This document shows, piece by piece, positions 42,225 through 51,215 of a DNA stretch of 64,000 nt. The position numbers and the translations under genes are program-made. The DNA is from Streptomyces sp. NRRL F-525 (GTDB lineage: Bacteria; Actinomycetota; Actinomycetes; Streptomycetales; Streptomycetaceae). The stretch's first letter is position 1; each line of letters opens with the position of its first letter. Location of the stretch: contig NZ_JNXE01000017.1 in the NCBI RefSeq assembly GCF_000716605.1, positions 124,001-188,000 of the forward strand, read 5' to 3'. The notes below the pieces were generated by a model. It ran no database searches and was not told the DNA's origin. It worked only from the letters and a program-made list of their open reading frames with translations.

Positions 42225-45224
42225 ATGACGGTGGAATTCGGGGTGTTGGGCAGCGTCGAGGCCCACATCGACGGCCGGCCGCTGGTGTTGGGCCACACCC
42301 GGCAGCGGGGGGTCCTGGCGGTACTCCTGGTCGATGTCGACCGTCCGGTGACGACCGGCCAACTCACCGAACGAGTATGGGGAATTCACGCACCCCGCCG
42401 GGCCCGCACCACCCTGCACAGCTACCTCTCCCGACTGAGGCAGGCCCTGGCCGCCACCGGCGAGGCGGTCATCGCACGGCAGTCGGGCGGCTACGTCCTC
42501 ACCACCTCCGACGCCGTGACCGTCGACCTGCACTCCTTCCGCCGTACGACCGCCGAGGCCCGCGTCACCGGCGACGACGCCCGTGCCGCGACCCTCCTCG
42601 AACAGGCCCTGGAGTTATGGCGCGCGGAGCCCTTCGCCGCTCTGGACACACCCTGGTTCAACGCCCTGCGCGACACGCTCGTCCAGGAACGGCTCGCGGC
42701 CCAACTCGACCTGGATGAAGCGCGGTTACGGCTCGGACAGCACGCCGCGCTGCTGCCGGAACTGTCGGCCCGCGCGGAAGCACACCCCCTGGACGAGCGG
42801 CTGGCCGGCCAGTTGATGCTCGCGCTGCACCGGTGCGGCCGTTCCGCCGAAGCGCTGGACCACTTCCACCGCACACGCGGCCGGCTGGGGGAGGAGCTGG
42901 GCATCGAACCCGGCCCCGCGCTGCGGGACATCCAGACAGCTGTCCTGCGCCAGGACGCGGCCCTCGCCCCGCCGCCCGGACCGTCGGCGTCGCCCTGCGC
43001 GGTCCCCGCCCAACTGCCTCTGGCGGTCGCGGCGTTCACCGGACGTGACGGCGAACTCGCCCAACTGGACGCCCTCTTGCCCGCTACGGATGACACCGAC
43101 CCGGCGCCGCAGGCCGCAGTGGTCATCTCGGCGGTGTCGGGAACCGCCGGGGTCGGCAAGACGGCGCTCGCCGTGCACTGGGCCCACCGGGTCCGGAATG
43201 CCTTCCCCGACGGGCAGTTGTACGTGAACCTGCGGGGTTTCGACCCCGGCGGTTCCGTGGTGGACCCGGCCGAAGCGGTCCGGGGTTTCCTGGACGCATT
43301 CGGGGTGCCACCGGCCCGCATCCCGAACGGCCTGGACGCCCAAGTCGGCCTGTACCGGAGCCTGTTGGCAGGTCGCCGGGTGCTGGTGGTGCTGGACAAC
43401 GCCCGTGACGCCGCGCAGGTCCGCCCGCTGCTGCCCGGCGCGCCCGGTTGTCTGGCGCTGGTCACCAGCCGCAACCGGCTCGCCGGCCTGGCCGCGACCG
43501 AGGGCGCGCACCTGTTGGCCGTGGACCTGCTGACCACAGTCCAGGCACGGGAGTTGCTGACCGGCCGCCTCGGCGCCCGTCGGACCGCCGCCGAGCCCGA
43601 CGCCGTGGACGAGATCGTCATCCGGTGCGCCGGACTGCCCCTGGCGCTGGCGATCGTCGCCGCCCGCGCCGCCGACCGGCCGCACATTCCGCTCGGCACC
43701 CTCGCCCACGAACTCCGCGCTGCCGACGGCCGATTGGACGCCCTGGACGGCGGGGACGGGGACCCGGCCACGCAGGTACGGGCCGTCCTCTCCTGGTCGT
43801 ACCAGGCACTGGGCACGGAGGCTGCCCGGCTCTTCCGGCTGCTCGGGCTGCATCCCGGACCCGACGCAGCCCTGCCCGCCGTCGTAGCGCTGGCCGGACT
43901 GCCGCCCGCCCGGACCCGCGCGCTGCTGACCGAGCTGATCCGCGGCAACCTGCTCACCGAACACACCGCGGGCCGCTACACCTTCCACGACCTGCTGCGC
44001 GCCTACGCCACCGAACTGATCGCCACGCACGACGGCGACAGCACCAGGCGCTCGGCGACCCACCGGATGCTGGACCACTACCTCCACACCGCGCATGCCG
44101 CCGACGCGCTGCTGACCCGCAGACAGGACCCGATCGCGCTGGACCCCGCCCAACCGGGAGCCAGGCCCGAGGAGTTGGGCAATCGCCGGGAGGCGCTGGC
44201 CTGGTTCACCGTCGAGCACTCCGTCGTCCTGGCCGCCGTAGAGCAGGCTCGGGATGGTTTCGAGGCGTACACCTGGCAACTCGCCGCGGCCGTCGCCACG
44301 TTCCTCAACCGGCAGGGGCGTTGGCCCGCGCTGGCCGCCGCGCACACGACCGCCCTGAACGCCGCGCGGCGACAGGACGACAAGAAGGGACAGGCTCAGG
44401 CCCATCGCGGACTCGGCCTCGCCCACACCCAGTTGAACCATCCCGAGGACGCCCGCGCCCACTACGCGCTCGCGCTGGACCTGTTCGAGCGACTCGGGGA
44501 CCACACCGGGCAGGCCCGCATCCACAAGCACCTCGGCCGGGTGGCCTCGGACCGGGGCGAGTACCGGGAGGCGCTCGGTCACGCCCGCGAGGCGCTCGCC
44601 CACTACCGGGCCGTGCGCAACCGGCTCGGGCAGGCCGTCGCCCTCGACCACATCGGCCGGTACCAGGTCAGGCTTGGCGACCAGGCGCGGACGGCTCTCG
44701 ACCACAGCCGGCAGGCCCTCGCGCTGGTCGAGGAGATCGGGGACCTCAACGGGCAGGCCTACACCTGGGGCAGCTTCGGCTACATCCACCAGCACCTCGG
44801 CGAGTACGCGCAGGCCGTCGAGTGCTACCGGCAGGCCATCGACCTGTTCCACAAGACCGACGACCGCTTCCACGAGGCCACCAGCCTCGCCGACCTCGGC
44901 GACACCCACCGTGCCGCGGCCGATTCCGACGCGGCCCGCGACGCCTGGATCGAGGCCCTGACCATCATCGACGAGATCAGCCTGCTGGGCACGGCACCCC
45001 TGCGCGCCAAGATCCTGCACAGCCTCGACGAGCTTCCGTCACACCGCGGCGACACCGGTCACGGCAGCACCGACGACGCCACCGCCCGCCCCGCCAGCAA
45101 CGCGGCGACCGGATCGGCCGCCTCGTCCAGTTCGATGAGCACCGTGTCGGCGCCTGGCGTACGGGACATCACGTCGGCCCAGCCCTTCCAGTCGACGATG
45201 CCCGAGCCCAACTCGGCCATGTAG
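42225..45224 (+). CDS. AfsR/SARP family transcriptional regulator
   Basis: A 999-residue regulator with the AfsR layout. A winged-helix OmpR-like DNA-binding domain (about 1-95) and a bacterial transcriptional activation domain (about 100-245) are followed by an NB-ARC ATPase (about 265-600; P-loop GTAGVGKTAL near 305, VLVVLDNARD Walker B) and a C-terminal array of tetratricopeptide repeats (about 700-935). Such proteins activate secondary-metabolite or nearby genes when ATP and partner signals are sensed. GGAGG precedes the ATG. The last 55 codons read antisense to the 3' end of the convergent isomerase gene (overlap 45059-45224), giving a low-complexity Ser/Ala tail. Confidence 0.93.
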   Translation: MTVEFGVLGSVEAHIDGRPLVLGHTRQRGVLAVLLVDVDRPVTTGQLTERVWGIHAPRRARTTLHSYLSRLRQALAATGEAVIARQSGGYVLTTSDAVTVDLHSFRRTTAEARVTGDDARAATLLEQALELWRAEPFAALDTPWFNALRDTLVQERLAAQLDLDEARLRLGQHAALLPELSARAEAHPLDERLAGQLMLALHRCGRSAEALDHFHRTRGRLGEELGIEPGPALRDIQTAVLRQDAALAPPPGPSASPCAVPAQLPLAVAAFTGRDGELAQLDALLPATDDTDPAPQAAVVISAVSGTAGVGKTALAVHWAHRVRNAFPDGQLYVNLRGFDPGGSVVDPAEAVRGFLDAFGVPPARIPNGLDAQVGLYRSLLAGRRVLVVLDNARDAAQVRPLLPGAPGCLALVTSRNRLAGLAATEGAHLLAVDLLTTVQARELLTGRLGARRTAAEPDAVDEIVIRCAGLPLALAIVAARAADRPHIPLGTLAHELRAADGRLDALDGGDGDPATQVRAVLSWSYQALGTEAARLFRLLGLHPGPDAALPAVVALAGLPPARTRALLTELIRGNLLTEHTAGRYTFHDLLRAYATELIATHDGDSTRRSATHRMLDHYLHTAHAADALLTRRQDPIALDPAQPGARPEELGNRREALAWFTVEHSVVLAAVEQARDGFEAYTWQLAAAVATFLNRQGRWPALAAAHTTALNAARRQDDKKGQAQAHRGLGLAHTQLNHPEDARAHYALALDLFERLGDHTGQARIHKHLGRVASDRGEYREALGHAREALAHYRAVRNRLGQAVALDHIGRYQVRLGDQARTALDHSRQALALVEEIGDLNGQAYTWGSFGYIHQHLGEYAQAVECYRQAIDLFHKTDDRFHEATSLADLGDTHRAAADSDAARDAWIEALTIIDEISLLGTAPLRAKILHSLDELPSHRGDTGHGSTDDATARPASNAATGSAASSSSMSTVSAPGVRDITSAQPFQSTMPEPNSAM

Positions 45225-45985
45225 GGCCGCTGTTGGGCGAAGACGGTCTCGTCGATGGTGAGTTCCACGTCGATGGGTCTGACCGCGTCCTTCCAGTGCG
45301 CCAGCGCGACGCGTTGCGCGTGACGGCGTGCCACGGCCACCGGATCGCCTCCGCCGAGCGCGATGTGGCAGGAGTCGGGGCACAGCCAGACGTAGCGCGG
45401 ATCCGTGAAGGCCATGAACAGGTCGATGTCGCGCTCGTACCAGAGCGTGCTGTTGGACTCCGTGTGGACGGCGAGCCGCACGCCCTGCCGGGAGACGGCC
45501 TCGCCCACCGCGTGCGCGATGTCGGCCATGCGGGTCATGTACGGGGCGTCGACGAAGAGGGGCGGGTGGGTCCCGAACGTCGTGCGCATGGGGAGCCCGG
45601 TGACGAGGAGTTCGGCCCCCACGTCGACGAGGAAGGCGGCGCGTCGTTCGGCGTCGGCGACGATCGCGGGCAGGTTGTCCGGGTCCAGCCAGTCGGGGCT
45701 GTCCTCCCCGGCGACGAACGCGCTCACGACGGCCAGCCCACGGCCCACCAGCTCGCGCCGGAAGCCCTGCGCGCTGCCGAACGCCCGTAGCGCCGACTCG
45801 ATGTCGCCCGGCGTGAAGGTGAGTTCGATGCCCGTGACGCCGGCCTCGTCCAGCGCGTCCATCACCCGCTCCCAGAACTGCTCGGGATGCACCAACGCCC
45901 ACGCGCGTACCGCGTCCGCGGAGGGGAGACCCCAGAAGTCCGGGTGGTAGAAGGTGACGACGTCGGTCGCAAAACGCGGGGTCAC
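45059..45985 (-). CDS. Sugar phosphate isomerase/epimerase-like TIM barrel
   Basis: A 308-residue xylose-isomerase-like (AP endonuclease 2 fold) protein. Metal-site residues are suggested by GIELTFTPGDIE, AVHTESN, WLCPDSCH and the late VLIELD. The start GTG overlaps the deaminase stop (GTGA) and has GGAGG seven bases upstream. Relatives isomerise or epimerise sugars and include subunits that cleave 3-keto C- or O-glycosides after oxidation by a partner. It ends the leftward sugar-type operon beginning at 52520. Its 3' end lies inside the antisense end of the AfsR-like gene. Confidence 0.88.
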   Translation of the reverse strand: MTPRFATDVVTFYHPDFWGLPSADAVRAWALVHPEQFWERVMDALDEAGVTGIELTFTPGDIESALRAFGSAQGFRRELVGRGLAVVSAFVAGEDSPDWLDPDNLPAIVADAERRAAFLVDVGAELLVTGLPMRTTFGTHPPLFVDAPYMTRMADIAHAVGEAVSRQGVRLAVHTESNSTLWYERDIDLFMAFTDPRYVWLCPDSCHIALGGGDPVAVARRHAQRVALAHWKDAVRPIDVELTIDETVFAQQRPYMAELGSGIVDWKGWADVMSRTPGADTVLIELDEAADPVAALLAGRAVASSVLP

Positions 45986-46593
45986 TCGGCACCTCCGCGC
46001 GCGTTGTAGACGACGACACCGTCCGCCTCGTCGACGGCCTCGCGGTAGTTCCGGAACACGGTCAGCGCCTCGTCCCGGAGCACATCTCCTACGACCTCGA
46101 TGCCCCGCGCCTCGAACTGCTCGGCCCAGTCCGCGCCGAGCGGGCCCTCGTCGAACGTGGTGATCTCCTCCAGCTCCGGACCCTCGCCCGCGACCACCAG
46201 ACCGCGCACCCCGGACCACAGGGCGGCGCCGTAACACTGCACGCAGGGGCGCCAGTTGACGACGAGTTCGTGGGTCGGGAGGCCGGTGGCGCCCAAGTCC
46301 CAGCCGCCCGTGGCCACTTGGGCCAGGCCAAGGGCCATGACCTCCGCGTGTGCGCTGGAGACTCCGGAGGCGAGCACGACGTTCACGCCCACCGAGACGA
46401 TCCGGCCGGTGTCGCGCTCGGCGACGAGGGCCGCGAACGGACCGCCGTTCCCCTCACGCCAGTTGCGGTCCGCGAGCCGGTGCACGAGGCGCATCCGGTC
46501 CTCGCGGCCGGGGACGACGGCGGGCACGTCGGCCAGCTCGTCGTCGATCCACGCAGGCAGCGCCACGCGGTATTCCTTCACGATGTCGATCAC
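45982..46593 (-). CDS. CDA-fold nucleobase/nucleoside deaminase-like protein
   Basis: A 203-residue zinc deaminase. The zinc and catalytic residues are visible in SSAHAEVMAL (His-Ala-Glu, near residue 82) and WRPCVQCYG (PCxxC, near residue 115), the guanine/cytosine deaminase signature. It probably removes an amino group from a purine or pyrimidine base or similar heterocycle. GTG at 46593 follows a tandem array of SD/start modules and overlaps the stop of a 6-codon micro-ORF. An internal AAGGAA followed by GTG at codon 10 is a possible alternative start. It lies between a flavin oxidase and an isomerase in the same operon. Confidence 0.88.
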   Translation of the reverse strand: MIDIVKEYRVALPAWIDDELADVPAVVPGREDRMRLVHRLADRNWREGNGGPFAALVAERDTGRIVSVGVNVVLASGVSSAHAEVMALGLAQVATGGWDLGATGLPTHELVVNWRPCVQCYGAALWSGVRGLVVAGEGPELEEITTFDEGPLGADWAEQFEARGIEVVGDVLRDEALTVFRNYREAVDEADGVVVYNARGGAE

Positions 46594-46610
46594 GTTCGGA
46601 CATCCTTCAT
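46590..46610 (-). CDS. Micro-ORF 2 (MKDVRT)
   Basis: A 6-codon frame ATG...TGA preceded by AAGGA nine bases upstream. Its TGA overlaps the GTG start of the deaminase, and its ATG overlaps the stop of micro-ORF 1. It is probably a coupling or re-initiation element, not a functional peptide. Too short for statistical support; the evidence is the repeated arrangement. Confidence 0.45.
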   Translation of the reverse strand: MKDVRT

Positions 46611-46641
46611 GTTCGGGCTTCCTTCACGTTCGGGCTTCCTC
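46591..46641 (-). repeat. Three tandem 17-bp SD-plus-start-codon modules
   Basis: Minus-sense units are GAGGAAGCCCGAACGTG (46641-46625), AAGGAAGCCCGAACATG (46624-46608) and AAGGATGTCCGAACGTG (46607-46591). Each has a purine-rich SD nine bases before ATG or GTG. The array fills the gap between the GMC oxidase stop and the deaminase start. The last start is that of the deaminase. Confidence 0.85.
46607..46627 (-). CDS. Micro-ORF 1 (MKEART, GTG start)
   Basis: A 6-codon frame starting at GTG, preceded by GAGAGGA just after the oxidase stop (46642). Its TGA overlaps the ATG of micro-ORF 2. With micro-ORF 2 it forms a chain of overlapping stop/start junctions leading to the deaminase. Confidence 0.42.
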   Translation of the reverse strand: MKEART

Positions 46642-48168
46642 TCAGCGCGCGGCGAGCGGCGTGGTGCGGGTGGTGACGGCCCGGGCGGTCCGTACGGCCG
46701 TCACCGCACCGGTCAGCGTCACGTTGGCGGCCATCGGTGTGGGGATCACACCGGTACCGGCGACGTACAGGTTGTCGTACCCCCACACCCGGCCGTCCGG
46801 GTCGCACACGCTGGTCCCGTCGTCGGCGGTGCCCGAGCGGACGGTGCCGGTCAGGTGCAGGGATGAACCGGGCGGGAGCAGGGCGAGTTCGGTCGCGGGG
46901 TCGAAGGGGCCGAACTCCTCGGCCAGTGAACGGACTTCGGCCAGTCCCCGGTCGATCAGCGCACGATCGGTGTCCGTGTAGGCGAACTCGACGCCGATGC
47001 GAGGCAGTCCGGCGAGGTCGGTCTCCAACTCCGAGAAGACCAGCCGGTGTTCGGGGCGCGACTCGACCGGGATGAGCAGCGACAGGCCTATGGCGTGCGC
47101 GAGGGGGCGGCCGTGCTCGTCGACGTACGTCCGGTTCATGATCTGGCCGTGGAACGGCTGGGCCGAACCGTTCTGCGGCAGCCACAGCGAGTCCGTGCTG
47201 AACTCGCCGGTGCGCGGGAGCGGCAGGTCGTCGATGTCGATCCCGAACCGGTCGAGATCCAGGAGGACTTGGGCGGTGATGAACGCGTGCTCGTTGAGGT
47301 AACGGCCCAGCGCTTCGGGGCGGATGCCCGAGGCGAACAGCAGTTGCGGGGTGCGCAGGGCGTCGGCGCACACGATCACGGTGTCCGCGTGGAGTTCGGT
47401 CTCCGTGCCGTCGGTGACGCGGCGCAGCCGGGCACCGGTGACCCGGCCGTCCGCGACGAGCAACCGGGTCGCAAGGGTCCCCGTGAGCAGCGTGAACGTC
47501 GGGTCGCCGCCCGTCGCGATCGCAGGGAAGATCGTGCCCGGCGCCGTGCGTGGCATGGGGCCCGAGTCCGTCGCCGTGACGGCCATGGGCATCGGCTGCG
47601 GCCGTCGGTCGGCGGGTGCGGTGTCGTCGTAGCGGCGGCGCAGGACGTCCAGGACGGTCCGGCCGACTGCGGTCGGGCCGATGGGGGAGGGGGAGACAGC
47701 GAGGAGGCGGCGCGCTGTGTCCAAGTCGGCGTCCCAGCGGGCCGGGTCGCCGAAGTCGAAGACCTCGGGTCCGGCCGGCCACGGCGTCGCGGCGGTCCAG
47801 TGGACGCCCATGCCGCCGGCGTTCCACGCGAGCGCGGTCGCGGGCATCGCCTCGGCGTCCTCGCCGAAGGCCAGCGCGTGGAACATGCCGGGCGTCAGAC
47901 CGGCCAGGCTGTCCGCGACCTCGCGCACGACCTCGGCGCCCGTGTACATGCCCTGGATACCGGACTCGACCCGCTCGTTGTACCGCGACCAGACGGCCGG
48001 ATCGGAGACATCGTGCAGGTGCAGTCCGGGCGTTTCACCGATCGCGCTGCCGCCGTCGACCATCGTGATGCCCAGCCCCGGATCGCTCTCCCGCAGCAGC
48101 CGGGCCACCACGGAGCCCATGATGCCGCTGCCCACGATGAGGACGTCGGTGTGCGGGGTGTCGGTCAC
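46642..48168 (-). CDS. GMC family flavoprotein oxidoreductase (pyranose-oxidase-like)
   Basis: A 508-residue FAD enzyme. The N-terminal dinucleotide motif is VGSGIMG (about 12-18), and the substrate/FAD region GMGVHWTAATPW (about 119-130) resembles pyranose 2-oxidases. Near the C-terminus a catalytic His (LHLTGTVR) and Asn (AANVTLTG) occupy the GMC His/Asn positions. Relatives oxidise a ring hydroxyl of sugars, glycosides or nucleosides at C2 or C3. The GTG start has GGAG eight bases upstream. It lies directly after the ROK regulator and ahead of the deaminase and isomerase, suggesting oxidation as the first catabolic step. Confidence 0.9.
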   Translation of the reverse strand: MTDTPHTDVLIVGSGIMGSVVARLLRESDPGLGITMVDGGSAIGETPGLHLHDVSDPAVWSRYNERVESGIQGMYTGAEVVREVADSLAGLTPGMFHALAFGEDAEAMPATALAWNAGGMGVHWTAATPWPAGPEVFDFGDPARWDADLDTARRLLAVSPSPIGPTAVGRTVLDVLRRRYDDTAPADRRPQPMPMAVTATDSGPMPRTAPGTIFPAIATGGDPTFTLLTGTLATRLLVADGRVTGARLRRVTDGTETELHADTVIVCADALRTPQLLFASGIRPEALGRYLNEHAFITAQVLLDLDRFGIDIDDLPLPRTGEFSTDSLWLPQNGSAQPFHGQIMNRTYVDEHGRPLAHAIGLSLLIPVESRPEHRLVFSELETDLAGLPRIGVEFAYTDTDRALIDRGLAEVRSLAEEFGPFDPATELALLPPGSSLHLTGTVRSGTADDGTSVCDPDGRVWGYDNLYVAGTGVIPTPMAANVTLTGAVTAVRTARAVTTRTTPLAAR

Positions 48169-48202
48169 AGGGAGGCTCCAAAGTCGTGTGCTGTGGGGGG
48201 AG

Positions 48203-49342
48203 TTAAGAGCTGGGGACCAGCGGTCCGAACAACTCGGTGTCCATGCGGTCGAGGGCCAGTTTCACCGCGCCGATCAGCGCGGCGTCGCGGCCCAGGCCGG
48301 TGGCGCGCAGTTCGATCGCGGGGGTCCGGGCGACGCGCATCGCCTCGCGCACCCGGGGGAGCAGCACATCGGCCGCGTCCTCCAGACCGCCGCCGAGCAC
48401 GATGAGCGAGGGCGCGACCGTCCACGACAGGGTGGTGAGGATGGAGGTGATGTTCTCGACGAACTCGTCGACCTCGGCGAGCGCGTGAGCGTCTCCGGCC
48501 CGGGCGGCGTCGAAGCGTTCCCGCGCCACCTCGCGTTGCGCCGCCTCCGGTGAACTCAGCAGGGCCACAGGACGGTCCTGGACCGTGCCGGTCGGGATCG
48601 ACCGCGCCTCGACGATCTCGCCCGCCGCGCCGTCGAGGCCCCGGTGCACGGCCCCTCGGATCAGGATGCCGAGGCCGGTCCGGTTGCCGAGGATCGCCCA
48701 CACCACGTTGTCGTGGTCACCGGCCACACCTCGCCAACGCTCCGCCAGCGCACCGAGGTTGGAGTCGTTGTCCGCGAACCACGGCACCCCAATGCGCCGC
48801 CCGAGCTCCTTGGGCAGATGCACGCCCTCCCAGCGCGTGGTGTGCACGAGCCGTCGTACGACCCCTTCGTCGTCGATGGCGCCACCGCCCGCGACCGCCC
48901 CCGCGCGCAGCCGGTCGAGCGATCCGCCCGCGTCGTCGAGTGCCTCCCGGACCAGGGCCGCCGCGTCGTCGAGCGTGGCCTGGGGGTCCTGGTAGGCGCG
49001 CAGTGGGCGGTGCGCCCGGCCGACGATACGGCCGCGTACGTCGGCGATCACGGCCGAGGCGTCGGCGGTGTTGATGTAGACGGCCGCCAACAGGGCGTGT
49101 TCCGCGCGCAGTTCGTACCGTCGGGCCGGTCGTCCGGCCGAGCCGCTGGTCGGGATCCGCTCCAACTCGGCCACCCAGCCCGCCTCGACGAGCGAGTCCA
49201 GGATCAGCTCGATCGTACGGCGGGACAGTCCGGCCCGCTCGGCGAGCGCGGTGAGCGTCGTGGGCCCCGCGGACACCGCGAGCGCGCGCAGGACGACCGA
49301 GGTGTTGACGCGCCGCACGGCGCTCTGGTTCATCCCCGACAT
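48203..49342 (-). CDS. ROK family transcriptional regulator, degenerate ROK domain
   Basis: A 379-residue regulator. The N-terminal winged helix spans about residues 15-75 (LTALAERAGLSRRTIELILDSLVEAGW) and the ROK actin-like fold about 80-365 (AVAGGGAID, LGGGLEDAADVL). The zinc motif CxCGxxGC common in ROK proteins is missing: the region after GLDGAAGEIVEARS contains no Cys. Sugar sensing without kinase activity is likely. ATG at 49342 has AAGGGG about five bases upstream. It lies inside the sugar-type operon and probably controls it. Confidence 0.9.
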   Translation of the reverse strand: MSGMNQSAVRRVNTSVVLRALAVSAGPTTLTALAERAGLSRRTIELILDSLVEAGWVAELERIPTSGSAGRPARRYELRAEHALLAAVYINTADASAVIADVRGRIVGRAHRPLRAYQDPQATLDDAAALVREALDDAGGSLDRLRAGAVAGGGAIDDEGVVRRLVHTTRWEGVHLPKELGRRIGVPWFADNDSNLGALAERWRGVAGDHDNVVWAILGNRTGLGILIRGAVHRGLDGAAGEIVEARSIPTGTVQDRPVALLSSPEAAQREVARERFDAARAGDAHALAEVDEFVENITSILTTLSWTVAPSLIVLGGGLEDAADVLLPRVREAMRVARTPAIELRATGLGRDAALIGAVKLALDRMDTELFGPLVPSS

Positions 49343-49412
49343 CAACACCCCTTCGCCTCCTCGGACTTGCCCCGTGCGACGAGCGTGAACCCACAGGTCT
49401 CGGTCACTCGCG

Positions 49413-50300
49413 TCACCGCATCCCCGATCCGGCGATGCCCTGCACGAAGTACCGCTGCAGGAACAGGAAGAGCACGAGGACCGGCAGCATCACGACGATC
49501 GCGCCGGCGAGGACCAGACCGTAGTCGGTGACGTGCTGGGCCGCCTGGCTGGTGGCGGCGAGGCCGACCGGGAGGGTGTAACTCGCCGTGGTCTGGGCGA
49601 CGATGAGCGGCCAGATGAAGTTGTTCCACGAGTTCAGGAACGACATGATCGTGATCGTCGCGACCGCGGGACCGGCCAGCGGCAGGAAGATCCGGAAGAA
49701 GATCCGGAACTCGCCCGCGCCGTCGATGCGTGCCGCCTCCAGCAACTCGTCGGGCACCGACTGCGCGTACTGCCGCATGATGAACACCGAGAGCGGCAGC
49801 GCCACACCGGGCAGCGCGATCCCGGTGAGGGTGTCGGCGAGACCCATGTCGACGGTGATCACGAACTGGGTGACGAACACCGTTGTGAACGGCACCATCA
49901 TCGCCGCCATCACCGCCCCGAACGCGAGCCGCTTGCCCGCGAACTCCAGCTTGGCCAGGGCGTATCCGGCCGCCGAGGCCGCCACGATGTTGCCGATCAC
50001 CACCATGAGGGCGACCAGGACACTGTTGGTGAGGAAGCGCCCGAAGCCCTCGGTCCGGAACAGCCGGACGAAATTGTCGAGCGTGACGTGCCGCGGCAGC
50101 CACGCGCCCGGGTCGGAGCGGATCTCGTCGAGACCGCGCAGCGAACCGCTGAGCACCCAGAAGAAGGGCAGCAGCGTGAGCAGCGCGCACAGCACCAGCG
50201 CGCCGTAGAGCAGGGGGCGGCCGACGGACCGGGGGCGGAGAGCGATCCGGTCGGTGGCGGTGAGCTCGGTGTCCTTCAAGGACGCGGTGACGGCGGTCAT
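49413..50300 (-). CDS. Carbohydrate ABC transporter permease (MalG-like)
   Basis: A 295-residue membrane protein with six helices, the second permease of a CUT1-type sugar importer. The EAA loop contacting the ATPase reads EAARIDGAGEFRIFFRIFLPLAGPA near residues 200-224. No ATPase gene is in the cluster, as usual for Streptomyces CUT1 systems that share MsiK. ATG at 50300 overlaps the first permease by ATGA. Confidence 0.94.
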   Translation of the reverse strand: MTAVTASLKDTELTATDRIALRPRSVGRPLLYGALVLCALLTLLPFFWVLSGSLRGLDEIRSDPGAWLPRHVTLDNFVRLFRTEGFGRFLTNSVLVALMVVIGNIVAASAAGYALAKLEFAGKRLAFGAVMAAMMVPFTTVFVTQFVITVDMGLADTLTGIALPGVALPLSVFIMRQYAQSVPDELLEAARIDGAGEFRIFFRIFLPLAGPAVATITIMSFLNSWNNFIWPLIVAQTTASYTLPVGLAATSQAAQHVTDYGLVLAGAIVVMLPVLVLFLFLQRYFVQGIAGSGMR

Positions 50301-51208
50301 GTGCGCGGCCTCAGCAGTCGGAACTGGACGACACTCACCAGCAGTACGAGCAGCAGCATCACGAACGACGCGGCCGAGGACATGCCCAGCTGGCCGGACC
50401 CGAACTGGTGGTAGGTGTACAGCGATACGGACTCGGTCGACCCCAACGGGCCGCCGTCCGTGAGGAGATAGGGCTCGTCGAAGACCTGGAGGTAGAAGAC
50501 GGTCAGCAGGACCGACACCATGAGGGTGGTGGGCAGCAGCAGGGGGAGCGTGATGTGCCTCAACTGCCGCCAGCGGCCTGCCCCGTCGAGTGCGGCGGCC
50601 TCGTACACGTCCTCCGGTACGGCCTGCAGCCCGGCGAGGAAGAGAACCATCGCGGTGCCGAAGTTCCGCCAGACGCCGAGCAGGATCACCACGGGCATCG
50701 CGAGGTGCGGATCGTCCAGCCAGTTCGGCCCGGCGAGACCGACGTAGCCCAGCGCCTTGTTGACGGTGCCGCCCGCGTTGAAGGCGTACTGCCAGATCAG
50801 CGCGACCGCCACGACGTTGCTGACGACCGGCGCGAAGAAGACCGTACGGAACACCCCGCGCAGCCGCCGGATCCCGGAGTTCAGCGCGACCGCCAGCGCG
50901 AAGCCGATCGCCATCGTCAGCGGCACACCGACGGCGACGAAGACGCCGGTGTTCAGGATGTCCCGCAGGAAGGTCGGGTCCTGGAACAGACGCAGGTAGT
51001 TGTCCAGGCCGGTGAAGTCGACCGCGAGCGGGTGGCGCAGGTCCGAGCCCCGCAGGTCGGTCAGGCTGAAGCCGAGCGCGGCCACCGTGGGGATCGCGGT
51101 GTAGAGCAGGAACACGACGGCGAACGGCGCGAGGAACAGCCAAGCCACCGCCGTACGACGGGAGTTGCGTGCCCGGCGCCGCGCTCCCGGGACGAGCGTG
51201 GTGGTCAT
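50297..51208 (-). CDS. Carbohydrate ABC transporter permease (MalF-like)
   Basis: A 303-residue permease with six helices. The EAA loop is seen as YEAAALDGAGRWRQLRHITLPLL near residues 198-220. A basic N-terminus (RRRARNSRRTAVAW) precedes the first helix. It starts eight bases after the binding-protein gene and overlaps the second permease by four bases, forming the usual binding protein-permease-permease order. Confidence 0.94.
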   Translation of the reverse strand: MTTTLVPGARRRARNSRRTAVAWLFLAPFAVVFLLYTAIPTVAALGFSLTDLRGSDLRHPLAVDFTGLDNYLRLFQDPTFLRDILNTGVFVAVGVPLTMAIGFALAVALNSGIRRLRGVFRTVFFAPVVSNVVAVALIWQYAFNAGGTVNKALGYVGLAGPNWLDDPHLAMPVVILLGVWRNFGTAMVLFLAGLQAVPEDVYEAAALDGAGRWRQLRHITLPLLLPTTLMVSVLLTVFYLQVFDEPYLLTDGGPLGSTESVSLYTYHQFGSGQLGMSSAASFVMLLLVLLVSVVQFRLLRPRT

Positions 51209-51215
51209 CCGCGGC

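Noticed and set aside
42726..45020. 764-codon minus-strand frame inside the AfsR-like gene
   Set aside because: Gln/Gly/Val-rich mirror of the regulator; the sense strand has all expected AfsR domains.
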